A DNA stretch of 64,000 bases from Acetobacterium wieringae. Its GTDB lineage: Bacteria; Bacillota; Clostridia; Eubacteriales; Eubacteriaceae. The notes below the pieces were generated by a model. It was not told where the DNA came from. It searched no databases and saw only the letters and a list, made by a program, of their open reading frames with translations. Shown here one piece after another: positions 44,043 through 51,647 of this stretch. Positions within the stretch are counted from its first letter, which is position 1. Every line of letters starts with the position of its first letter. The stretch covers positions 1 to 64,000 of the forward strand of contig NZ_LKEU01000009.1 in NCBI RefSeq assembly GCF_001766835.1, given 5' to 3'. The position numbers and the translations under genes were made by a program.

Positions 44043-45161
44043 ATGATTGATGTAAAAAAGGAACTATCAAAAGAATTAAATCACAAAAAATTAGATGCTT
44101 TCGTCATTGTGTCCGATCCAGATAAAAATAATCCAATAAATCAGGCAGATATGTTTATCCGAGGTCTCGAAAAAGATCGGAATATTTATCATGATTTATT
44201 TTCAAAACATCAATTTTTTCAATTGAAGATCAAAAAGCAATCATTATCTGAAAATCTGGAGACATGGATTGGATTTGACGAAAGTAATGGTAATTTAATC
44301 CAAGTTTGGTTATGCTTGCGATGCAAGATAGATGATCAAACCAATGCAATGACTCATAACGATGGTTGTGATCGAGTTCTAAAAAAAGTTGCAAAGAGTA
44401 GATTGCCTTTCAAAGGTCCGGGAATCGCACTGATTGGTTCGGATGGATCGGGTAAAAGTACTGTTACTTTAGATCTGGAGAAGTGGCTGTCAGAAAAAAT
44501 TGACTGCCGCCGCTATTATCTGGGAAGTGGTGAGCATTATAACTCAATTTATAAACGCTGTATAAAAATGATGATAAGAGGGTTTAGACTTTCCCGAGAC
44601 TTAAACAAAAAACAAACAGTGAAAGCAGGTGAAAACGAATTAGACCAAACTCAAGTAAATAGTGTAAAAAAGGGACTGAAGAATTGGTATTGTCACATAA
44701 ATGCCTTTTATTTATATCGCATTTCAGTTCGCACATTAAAACAGTTAAAAATGTCAAATGGCTTTTCCAAGGGCGGTGGAATCCGCCTGTTCGACAGATA
44801 TCCGCAGAATCAGTTTATGGGAATCAATGATGGCCCAAAAATCAGAAAATTATATGGAAATATAAATAGCTCTGTGATCAACCGTTTAATTCAAATGGAA
44901 GAAGAAAATATCAATCGATGCGTTAAAATGAGCCCTGATCTTGTCATTAAGCTGGTTATATCACCAGAAGTCGCAATCCTGCGAAAACCGGATCATAATA
45001 TCCCGGAACTAGAAAAGAAAACAGACATTATTCGCAATCTTAATTTTGAAAATACGGTTGTTCAAAACATTGATGCCAACCAGAAGTACGAGGAAGAATT
45101 AAGGACAATTAAGAAACTGATCTGGGACTATCTTTTTCAACTTTCGAAAATGAATGGTTAA
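44043..45161 (+). CDS. Thymidylate-kinase-like P-loop protein with N-terminal extension (B)
   Basis: The 372-residue protein has ~125 residues of unrecognised N-terminal sequence, then Walker A (ALIGSDGSGKSTVT, ~135) and the thymidylate-kinase-like IRLFDRYPQNQFMG (DRY/P motif), but with a long insert between them and a PDLVIKLVISPEVAI strand. It is too large for dTMP kinase. Proteins of this kind recur in polysaccharide loci with unknown substrate. GGAGGCG precedes the ATG. It sits directly after P-loop protein A. Confidence 0.72.
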   Translation: MIDVKKELSKELNHKKLDAFVIVSDPDKNNPINQADMFIRGLEKDRNIYHDLFSKHQFFQLKIKKQSLSENLETWIGFDESNGNLIQVWLCLRCKIDDQTNAMTHNDGCDRVLKKVAKSRLPFKGPGIALIGSDGSGKSTVTLDLEKWLSEKIDCRRYYLGSGEHYNSIYKRCIKMMIRGFRLSRDLNKKQTVKAGENELDQTQVNSVKKGLKNWYCHINAFYLYRISVRTLKQLKMSNGFSKGGGIRLFDRYPQNQFMGINDGPKIRKLYGNINSSVINRLIQMEEENINRCVKMSPDLVIKLVISPEVAILRKPDHNIPELEKKTDIIRNLNFENTVVQNIDANQKYEEELRTIKKLIWDYLFQLSKMNG

Positions 45162-45216
45162 AACCAGGTCCGACATTCTGACTTGAGATGAATCTGAAAT
45201 AAGGCGGTTAGAGCTG

Positions 45217-46710
45217 ATGAAAGTTACAAATAAAGATAAGGCATTTTTGGGCGTTTACTGGATGACAATTATGGGAGTGGCCAGTGTTGTGATCAAGCTG
45301 CTAATCACAATGATTCTATCTCGATTGTTGTTGCCGGAACAGTTTGGTCAGGTTGCAACGATTCAGATTATCATCAGTTTTGCAGAAATATTCTGGCTGA
45401 TGGGTGTAGGCAGTGCCATTGTTCAAAAAAAACAGTTATCAGAAAACTATATCGCAACAGGGAATACCTTAAACTTAATCCTGGGACTCATTATTTATGT
45501 GACGATCTTCGTTTTTGCATCCTTTATTGTCGGAATTGTCGGATCAGATGATATTACGATGCTGCGGGTGCTTTCGATCGTATTTGTAATTCACAGCTTT
45601 TCCGGAGTGTCAGAAGCCTTGCTTCAAAAAGAAATGCAATTTAAAGTTATCAGCATCATAAATACGTTGGCGGCTTTAATAAATGGAGCCGTTGCTATCA
45701 TACTTGCCTTTAAAGGATTTGGCGCGTGGTCGCTGGTGGTTGCCCAGATTATCAGCGTTATGTTACAAACCGTGTTGTCTATAATCTATAAACCCATCAA
45801 ATTTAGATTAAAAATTGAAAAAGAGTCGGCAAAAGAACTGCTTAATTTTGGAACCGGATATGCGCTCTCAAAGGTATTTAACAATATAGCCAGTCAGGGG
45901 GATTATTTTGTCGTGAGTCAAACGCTTGGAAGTGAAGCTTTAGGATTTTACAGTCGAGCGTATCAACTGTTACAGGTTCCCACAAATCTGATCGCCACGG
46001 TGATGGAACGTGTTTTATTCCCCCTTTTGGCAATGTATCAGGATGAACATGAAAAAATCCGATATGTAGTAATGAATTTAACTGCTCTGATTGCAATTCT
46101 GGCTTTTCCAATTACGATTGTGTCACTGACAATGGGAGCCGACTTAGTTCAAGTGGTTTTGGGCCCAAAATGGGAAGAAACCATCCTTCCCTTTAAAATT
46201 CTGATTATCAGCTTGTTTTTTAGAATGGCATATAAAATTGGTGATGCTCTGGTACGATCTTTGGGAGCAGTCTATAAAAGGTTATTGGTACAAATTGCTT
46301 ATGCAACACTGGTTATAGGGGGGGCATATATTGGTAAAGAATGGGGAATAGCAGGGGTGGCATTGACAACAACAATTGCGATCATAATCAATTATTTAAT
46401 AATGACGGTGTTGATTGGACATTTAGTTGAACTAAAACTGAGGGAGTTATTAGGGTATTTAACTCCGATTATTATGGTCAGTATAGTCATTGGGGGCATC
46501 AGTTATCTGATCAGTAGTTTCGTGACACTTTTACCATATGCGCTGGTCAGACTTAGCGTAATGACATTAGCAGTGGGATTTATGTATATTTTTGCATTTA
46601 AATTCGTGATTATCAAGTATATGCCTGAAGATTTTAGAGGTTTTATTAAAATTATTAAACATCAGACGATAACAAAGTTTGTGCCTAAGAATAAAAATAG
46701 AAATAATTGA
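45217..46710 (+). CDS. MOP-family polysaccharide flippase (Wzx/TuaB-like)
   Basis: The 497-residue membrane protein has about 12-14 hydrophobic helices. The start VYWMTIMGVASVVIKLLITMILSRLLLPEQFGQVAT and the LLNFGTGYALSKVFNNIASQGDYFVV segment are characteristic of the WzxC/TuaB branch. It flips undecaprenyl-linked repeat units across the membrane for polymerisation by the Wzy candidate. It has no terminator I can recognise after it. Confidence 0.93.
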   Translation: MKVTNKDKAFLGVYWMTIMGVASVVIKLLITMILSRLLLPEQFGQVATIQIIISFAEIFWLMGVGSAIVQKKQLSENYIATGNTLNLILGLIIYVTIFVFASFIVGIVGSDDITMLRVLSIVFVIHSFSGVSEALLQKEMQFKVISIINTLAALINGAVAIILAFKGFGAWSLVVAQIISVMLQTVLSIIYKPIKFRLKIEKESAKELLNFGTGYALSKVFNNIASQGDYFVVSQTLGSEALGFYSRAYQLLQVPTNLIATVMERVLFPLLAMYQDEHEKIRYVVMNLTALIAILAFPITIVSLTMGADLVQVVLGPKWEETILPFKILIISLFFRMAYKIGDALVRSLGAVYKRLLVQIAYATLVIGGAYIGKEWGIAGVALTTTIAIIINYLIMTVLIGHLVELKLRELLGYLTPIIMVSIVIGGISYLISSFVTLLPYALVRLSVMTLAVGFMYIFAFKFVIIKYMPEDFRGFIKIIKHQTITKFVPKNKNRNN

Positions 46711-47042
46711 ACGATTTGATGCTGTTTAATTTCGTGCAGGAGATTTAATCGTTGCTAATAGAATATGATCTGATTGATGACAGGGATGTTTTATCTTGTA
46801 ACGCATAAAGGAATTTATTGCGATTGACTATGAGATTACCGCTTTTGTGACCATTATCCAGAACTGAAAATATTCTTATACAATAGCCTTACAGTGTTCT
46901 GAATTAGAGAAAGAGATTTCCGTGTTAAGAGTAAGACACACTAAATTAGATAAACAATATATTGATGAGCGCACTAACGAACGTCAATATATTGTATAGA
47001 TGAAGACAGAGTGTGTAACTAAAAAAAAGATTAAATAAGGTA
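46711..47042. other. Gene-free stretch between the flippase and the beta-helix leader
   Basis: No credible gene is present; only short stop-interrupted frames (16 codons at most with an RBS-like context) occur. It holds the nested inverted repeat described separately and no clear terminator for the flippase operon. Confidence 0.6.
46936..47016. repeat. Nested inverted repeat (MITE-like or structured RNA)
   Basis: A perfect 12-bp inverted repeat ACAATATATTGA (46954-46965) and TCAATATATTGT (46984-46995) is enclosed by an outer perfect 7-bp pair ACACACT (46936-46942) and AGTGTGT (47010-47016). No target duplication or transposase is visible. It is 27 bp upstream of the beta-helix promoter. Confidence 0.6.
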
Positions 47043-47071
47043 TTGACTAATGCCCGAATGTGTGATACATT
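47043..47071 (+). promoter_or_regulatory. Promoter of the riboswitch-controlled beta-helix gene
   Basis: TTGACT (47043-47048), a 17-bp spacer and TACATT (47066-47071). A CTAATG...CATTAG dyad (47047-47073) brackets the spacer. Transcription from here would give a leader of about 480 nt containing three GEMM-type elements. Confidence 0.7.
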
Positions 47072-47222
47072 AGCCGTAACAAAAGTAAATAACATAATAT
47101 TCGAATTTTTATTTGTTCAAAAACACTTATGACAATTAGAATTTGTCAGAGTGTAGATTGTTAAGGAATTTATTTGTCAATCAATATTGACGTTATGAGT
47201 GGTTGAGGTATTGATTTTTTTC

Positions 47223-47303
47223 TGTGATAAAAGTGAAACTGGTGTGACTTAGAGATGCATAGCTAGAAGGTCTCTAAAACGGCAGCCAGCTAACGAAAGG
47301 AAG
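47223..47303 (+). promoter_or_regulatory. Diverged GEMM-like (c-di-GMP-I-type) element
   Basis: This aligns end to end with the two canonical aptamers downstream: shared GCTAGA, AGGTCT, AAAA, GGCAGCCAGCTA and CGAAAGG blocks. The P2 equivalent still folds with a GNRA loop (GTGA), and its closing CC/GG pair is replaced by CT/AG, a compensated change. In contrast, the positions equal to Vc2 G20, A47 and C92, which contact c-di-GMP, read T, T and A. It may be a decayed aptamer or one with changed ligand. The alignment was made by eye. Confidence 0.65.
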
Positions 47304-47358
47304 GTATCATACAAAAACTTGTTTGCAAAAAACCAATTTAATATCTATCGTGGAATAA

Positions 47359-47447
47359 CTTTCCAACGATAAAGGCAAACCAATTGAAAAGTTGGGACGC
47401 AAAGCTAGAGGGCCTGTAAAATGGCAGCCAGTTACCGAAGGGGAAGT
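47359..47447 (+). promoter_or_regulatory. GEMM-I cyclic-di-GMP riboswitch, first canonical copy
   Basis: All hallmarks are present: GGCAAACC, a P2 stem closed by a GAAA tetraloop (CCAATT-GAAA-AGTTGG), GGGACGCAAAGC, GGCAGCC and TTACCGAAGG. The base before CAAACC is G (G20), A47 and C92 are intact, so c-di-GMP rather than cAMP-GMP is expected. The P1 flanks CTTTCC and GGGGAAG pair. No gene start follows directly, so it would act in tandem with the next copy. Confidence 0.93.
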
Positions 47448-47464
47448 TTTTTATTTGCAATTTA

Positions 47465-47556
47465 TCGTTATTCAACGAAACGGCAAACCAATTGAAAAGT
47501 TGGGACGCAAAGCTAAGGGCCTGTAAAATGGCAGCCGGCTACCGAAAGGAATACCA
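47465..47556 (+). promoter_or_regulatory. GEMM-I cyclic-di-GMP riboswitch, second canonical copy
   Basis: It has the same core as the first copy with GAAA-capped P2 and intact G20, A47 and C92. Its 3' P1 strand (CGAAAGGAATA) contains the AAAGGA Shine-Dalgarno of the beta-helix gene, 8 nt before the ATG, and can pair with TATTC on the 5' side. This suggests ligand-dependent occlusion of the ribosome binding site, i.e. c-di-GMP lowering translation; the direction is inferred. Confidence 0.93.
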
Positions 47557-47558
47557 TC

Positions 47559-49232
47559 ATGAAAAAGATATCTGTTTATTTAGTCGCTTTATTTGTGCTA
47601 TTTAGTGTAATGCCTGTTAATTCAGCATTTGCTGCCAGAGTTAAACCCCCAAAAAATCCTGTAACGGTCACAGAACCAGTAGCGACAGAACCAGTAGCGA
47701 CAGAACCAGTTGTGACGGAACCAGTTGTGACAGAACCAGTTGTGACAGAACCAGTTGTGACAGAACCAGTTGTGACAGAACCAGTTGTGACAGAACCAGT
47801 TGTGACAGAACCAGTTGTGACAGAACCAGTTGTGACAGAACCAGTAGTCACACCACCACCCGCAACACCCGCAACACCAGTGGATCAGGGACTCAGCGTT
47901 AAAGACTTTGGGGCAAAAGGGGATGGCGTTACTGATGATACAGTTGCTATTCAAAATGCCATTAACGAAGCAAGCAATAAAAAGGTTACATTAACAATCC
48001 CTGCTTCAGCAAGCTCATATGTTGTCACTGGTCGATTGGAGATCAAAGAAAATACCAGAATCAGTGGTTATGGAGCCACCTTGTATATGGCGCCGAAGCT
48101 AGAATCAGTTACTAATATTTTGTGGTCAGATCCTTCCGTATACATCTCAAACGTTACCATTGAAGGGTTGACATTGCAATCTCAAAACACCATTGCCGGA
48201 ACCGATTATTACGCCAACAGCATGATCAGTAATGTTCAAGGTATGTATTTCCAGGGGGTCAGTAACCTGACCATAAAAGATGTATCGATGGACAGTATGT
48301 ATGTGGGGCTGAAAATGGGTCAATCCGGAAGTCTCCGGAATCAGGGAATTTCTGTCAGCAATCTGAGAATTGATAATTCCGGGATGCCGATTCAAATTTC
48401 AGGAACCAATGATTTTACGATGGTGGACAGTATCTTGAATTCCAGCGATGGCGGAACCAAATGGCTGCACTCAGCATATATCCGTGGCGACAACAGCAAT
48501 TTCTACTTTAGAAATGTCGAGTTTAACAATGCATCTGGCGGGGGAATTGCCGTAGCTGGTAATGAAAAATACCCGACTGCACCTGATCATATCGTATTTG
48601 AAAATTGTCGTGTCAAGAACAGCGTCGTCGGGATGCACATCAATACCGGGGCAAATAACGTTACGATCAGAGGATTAACCATCGAAGGCAGCAGCTTGGG
48701 ATTCAAAATTGCGGATGCCAATAATCTCAGCATAAATGATGTGAATATAAGTGGCTCAATCCCATCAACCACCGATATTGGAGCATTCAGCATCGGTAAC
48801 AGCTATCAGTCAAATATTGCTAATGTCACCGTTGATTCAACCGGGATGACCGGTGCACTGCTCTGGTTTATCGGCGAAGTGAAGGATACCAATATCTCTG
48901 GCATGAACGTTACAAACGTCAATATGATTCCGTTAATCAGTGCCAACAGTGCCTCCAAGACAACCAATGTAGTTGTTGAAAATTCAAGCTTTAAATACAA
49001 CAACATTGACAAATACGGCATTAGTTTCCGAGGTGTGGGTTCACAGGCGATCATTAGAAATAATACCTTTACAAATAGTGGGACTACTTATTCATATTTG
49101 ATTTATAACCCAGAAGGAACAAATGTGCAAGTATCTGATAATTCTTACAGTGGATTTAAGAGATTGAATTCCAGCTCAGATTTCTCAATCGCCACCAATA
49201 ATTTTAACCTGCTGACAGCAAAAGTTGATTAA
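47559..49232 (+). CDS. Secreted beta-helix protein with TEPV repeats (paralogue 2)
   Basis: The 557-residue protein has a signal peptide (cleavage near SAFAARV, ~26), a proline/threonine repeat linker (residues 38-97, TEPV[A/V] x12), a TPPPATPATP hinge, then the beta-helix domain starting SVKDFGAKGDGVTDDTVAIQ. The linker is of the kind that spans the cell wall, though no LPXTG or other anchor is visible. The beta-helix domain is nearly identical to that of the next gene. c-di-GMP riboswitches in its leader and its place in the exopolysaccharide locus point to an extracellular matrix role. Enzymatic activity could not be assigned. Confidence 0.85.
   Translation: MKKISVYLVALFVLFSVMPVNSAFAARVKPPKNPVTVTEPVATEPVATEPVVTEPVVTEPVVTEPVVTEPVVTEPVVTEPVVTEPVVTEPVVTEPVVTPPPATPATPVDQGLSVKDFGAKGDGVTDDTVAIQNAINEASNKKVTLTIPASASSYVVTGRLEIKENTRISGYGATLYMAPKLESVTNILWSDPSVYISNVTIEGLTLQSQNTIAGTDYYANSMISNVQGMYFQGVSNLTIKDVSMDSMYVGLKMGQSGSLRNQGISVSNLRIDNSGMPIQISGTNDFTMVDSILNSSDGGTKWLHSAYIRGDNSNFYFRNVEFNNASGGGIAVAGNEKYPTAPDHIVFENCRVKNSVVGMHINTGANNVTIRGLTIEGSSLGFKIADANNLSINDVNISGSIPSTTDIGAFSIGNSYQSNIANVTVDSTGMTGALLWFIGEVKDTNISGMNVTNVNMIPLISANSASKTTNVVVENSSFKYNNIDKYGISFRGVGSQAIIRNNTFTNSGTTYSYLIYNPEGTNVQVSDNSYSGFKRLNSSSDFSIATNNFNLLTAKVD
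47670..47849 (+). repeat. 12 tandem 15-bp repeats encoding TEPV(A/V)
   Basis: Twelve in-frame copies of ACAGAACCAGTTGTG are present (first two and last vary at the third to fifth codons). Near-perfect identity suggests recent slippage expansion, so copy number may differ between strains. Confidence 0.95.
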
Positions 49233-49292
49233 TAGATTATAAAACGAGATAGTGTTTATAGACTGATAATAATTCAATAAAGCAATCTACTC

Positions 49293-49325
49293 AAAGCCTT
49301 GCTCTTTTGAACAAGGCTTTATTTT
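49293..49325 (+). terminator. Terminator after beta-helix paralogue 2
   Basis: A 9-bp stem AAAGCCTTG/CAAGGCTTT (49293-49301 with 49312-49320) is followed by an A/T-rich ATTTTAT. Confidence 0.75.
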
Positions 49326-49355
49326 ATAAATTGTAGTAGCAGTGCTTGAACGAGC

Positions 49356-49446
49356 AAATCCACGATAAAGGCAAACCAACTGAAAAGCTGGGACGCAAAG
49401 CCAAGGGCCTTAACGAAAAGAAAGGCAGCCGGTTACCGAAAGGAGC
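49356..49446 (+). promoter_or_regulatory. GEMM-I cyclic-di-GMP riboswitch upstream of paralogue 3
   Basis: GGCAAACC, a GAAA-capped P2 (CCAACT-GAAA-AGCTGG, covarying with the other copies), GGGACGCAAAGCC, GGCAGCCGG and TTACCGAAAGGA are present. G20, A47 and C92 are intact. The AAAGGAG ribosome binding site is the 3' flank of the aptamer and can pair with TCC on the 5' side. P3 is longer than in the upstream copies. Confidence 0.93.
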
Positions 49447-49454
49447 AGTAAGCA

Positions 49455-51428
49455 ATGAATTTGAAAAGGGAAAGCAAGACAACGAAAATTATCGCAAGCT
49501 TAGTGATGTTGTTATTGTTATTTGGGACGTTTTTTTCGGCAAATGTTTTTGCTGTAGAATTAGAAAATGCAGCTACTGATACGATTGGAGTCGCTTATCG
49601 GACCCATATCCAGAATGAGGGCTGGGCCCAGGGGTGGATGAGCAATGGTCAGCTTTCGGGTTCTGAAGGAAAAAGCTATCGATTAGAAGGCATTGAGATC
49701 AAACTGACAGGAGCTGTTCCAGCAGGATTAGGGATCGAATATCGAACCCATGTTCAAAATAAGGGTTGGGAACAGAAATGGGTTAGCAACGGAGGATTTT
49801 CAGGATCAGAAGGTGAGAGTCTGCGGTTGGAAGGAATTCAGATTAGGTTAACTGGCGAACATGCAGCAGAGTATTCAGTTAAATACCGAACCCATATCCA
49901 GAATGAAGGTTGGATCCAAGGTTGGGTATCGGATGGAGCGATGTCTGGTTCGGAAGGAAAAAGTCTTCGTTTGGAAGCGATCGAAATCAAGATTGAAAAG
50001 CAGTCAGCTCGAGCAACTAGCGAGCCTGCAAGTGTAGTTACCGCACCAGTAGTGACACCACAAACAACAGCGCCAGTTAATGGGGCCATCAGTGTCAAGG
50101 ATTTTGGGGCAAAAGGAGATGGTGTTACCAATGATACCGCAGCGATTCAAAATGCGATTAACGAGGCAAGCAGTAAAAAGGTCACCTTAACAATCCCTGC
50201 TTCAGCAAGCTCATATGTCGTCACTGGTCGATTGGAGATCAAAGAAAATACCAGAATCAGTGGTTATGGTGCCACCTTATACATGGCGCCACAGCCGTCA
50301 GCCGTAGCAAATATTTTATGGTCAAATCCGGCTTCATACATTTCAAACGTAACCATCGAAGGGTTGAGTCTGAAATCCCAGAACACCATCACCGGAACCG
50401 ATTATTACGCCAACAGCATGATCAGTAATGTTCAAGGTATGTATTTCCAGGGGGTCAGTAACCTGACCATTAAAGATGTATCGATGGACAGTATGTATGT
50501 GGGCCTGAAAATGGGTCAATCCGGAAGCAGCCGTAATCAGGGAATTTCTGTCAGCAATCTGAGAATTGATAATTCCGGGATGCCGATTCAAATTTCAGGA
50601 ACCAATGATTTTACGATGGTGGACAGTATCTTGAATTCCAGCGATGGCGGAACCAAATGGCTGCACTCAGCATATATCCGTGGCGACAACAGCAATTTCT
50701 ACTTTAGAAATGTCGAGTTTAACAATGCATCTGGCGGGGGAATTGCCGTAGCTGGTAATGAAAAATACCTGACTGCACCTGATCATATCGTATTTGAAAA
50801 CTGCCGTGTCAAGAACAGTGTCGTCGGGATGCACATCAATACCGGGGCCAATAATGTCACAGTCAAAGGTTTAACCATCACTGGCAGTGGCCTGGGCTTT
50901 AAAATTGCTGATGCCAACAACCTGAGCATCAGCGATGTTAACATCAGTGGTGCCAAGCCATCAACCACCGATATTGGGGCATTCAGCATCGGCAACAGCT
51001 ATCAGTCAAATATTGCTAATGTCACCGTTGATTCAACCGGGATGACCGGTGCACTGCTCTGGTTTATCGGCGAAGTGAAGGATACCAATATCTCTGGCAT
51101 GAACGTTGCAAACGTCAATAAGATTCCGTTAATCAGTGCCAACAGCGTCTCCAAGACAACCAATGTAGTGGTAGAAAACTCCAGCTTCCAGTATATCAGT
51201 ATTGACAAATATGGCATCGGATTTAGAGGTGTGGGATCACAGGCCGTGCTTCGCAACAATACCTTTACCAACAGCGGCGCATCCTATGCTTACCTGATTT
51301 ATAATCCGGAAGGAACCCAGATTCAAGTTTCCAATAATTCTTACAGAGGATTCCAGCGACTGAATTCCAGTTCGGATTTTTCAGTGGCTACCAATAATTT
51401 TAATCTGCTGACAGCAAAGGTTGATTAA
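49455..51428 (+). CDS. Secreted ChW-repeat beta-helix protein (paralogue 3)
   Basis: The 657-residue protein has a signal peptide (~1-36), three clostridial hydrophobic-W (ChW) repeats (~43-87, 90-135, 138-182; pattern YRTH-QNEGW...W-SNG...SGSEGKS-RLEGIEIKL), a short linker and the beta-helix domain SVKDFGAKGDGVTNDTAAIQ. The helix domain is almost identical to paralogue 2, so a duplication with swapped N-termini is likely. ChW repeats occur on secreted clostridial proteins and are thought to bind surfaces or other proteins. Controlled by its own GEMM-I riboswitch. Confidence 0.9.
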   Translation: MNLKRESKTTKIIASLVMLLLLFGTFFSANVFAVELENAATDTIGVAYRTHIQNEGWAQGWMSNGQLSGSEGKSYRLEGIEIKLTGAVPAGLGIEYRTHVQNKGWEQKWVSNGGFSGSEGESLRLEGIQIRLTGEHAAEYSVKYRTHIQNEGWIQGWVSDGAMSGSEGKSLRLEAIEIKIEKQSARATSEPASVVTAPVVTPQTTAPVNGAISVKDFGAKGDGVTNDTAAIQNAINEASSKKVTLTIPASASSYVVTGRLEIKENTRISGYGATLYMAPQPSAVANILWSNPASYISNVTIEGLSLKSQNTITGTDYYANSMISNVQGMYFQGVSNLTIKDVSMDSMYVGLKMGQSGSSRNQGISVSNLRIDNSGMPIQISGTNDFTMVDSILNSSDGGTKWLHSAYIRGDNSNFYFRNVEFNNASGGGIAVAGNEKYLTAPDHIVFENCRVKNSVVGMHINTGANNVTVKGLTITGSGLGFKIADANNLSISDVNISGAKPSTTDIGAFSIGNSYQSNIANVTVDSTGMTGALLWFIGEVKDTNISGMNVANVNKIPLISANSVSKTTNVVVENSSFQYISIDKYGIGFRGVGSQAVLRNNTFTNSGASYAYLIYNPEGTQIQVSNNSYRGFQRLNSSSDFSVATNNFNLLTAKVD

Positions 51429-51477
51429 GAAAAAAGAATAATTGGAATTATTTCTGAAACAAAATAAAAGATCAAGA

Positions 51478-51513
51478 AAAAATAAGCCGTGCTTTTGCAG
51501 GGCTTATTTTTTT
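51478..51513 (+). terminator. Terminator of paralogue 3
   Basis: AAATAAGCC pairs with GGCTTATTT (with an inner TGC/GCA) around a TTTT loop, followed by T's. Confidence 0.85.
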
Positions 51514-51647
51514 GCTGCAAAAGGATAAAAAAGAAAAACTGGTTTTTCGGAATGAATATTCATTAAAATAGTGGTAAGTTACGGCTGAAAGGGGTAAAAT
51601 ACATACAATGGAATATGAATAAGTTTTGAGAAAAAGGCGGAGTAAAA

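Noticed and set aside
46711..46935. Small gene or pseudogene after the flippase
   Set aside because: Frames are interrupted within ~16 codons and nothing resembles a known family.
47670..47849. CRISPR-like short repeat array
   Set aside because: The repeats are 15 bp with no spacers, in frame and encode TEPV units within a secreted protein.
47576..47954. Reverse-strand open frames across the TEPV repeats
   Set aside because: They are repeat translations (TTGSV-type and WFCHN-type) without RBS or homology-like features; they shadow the forward gene.
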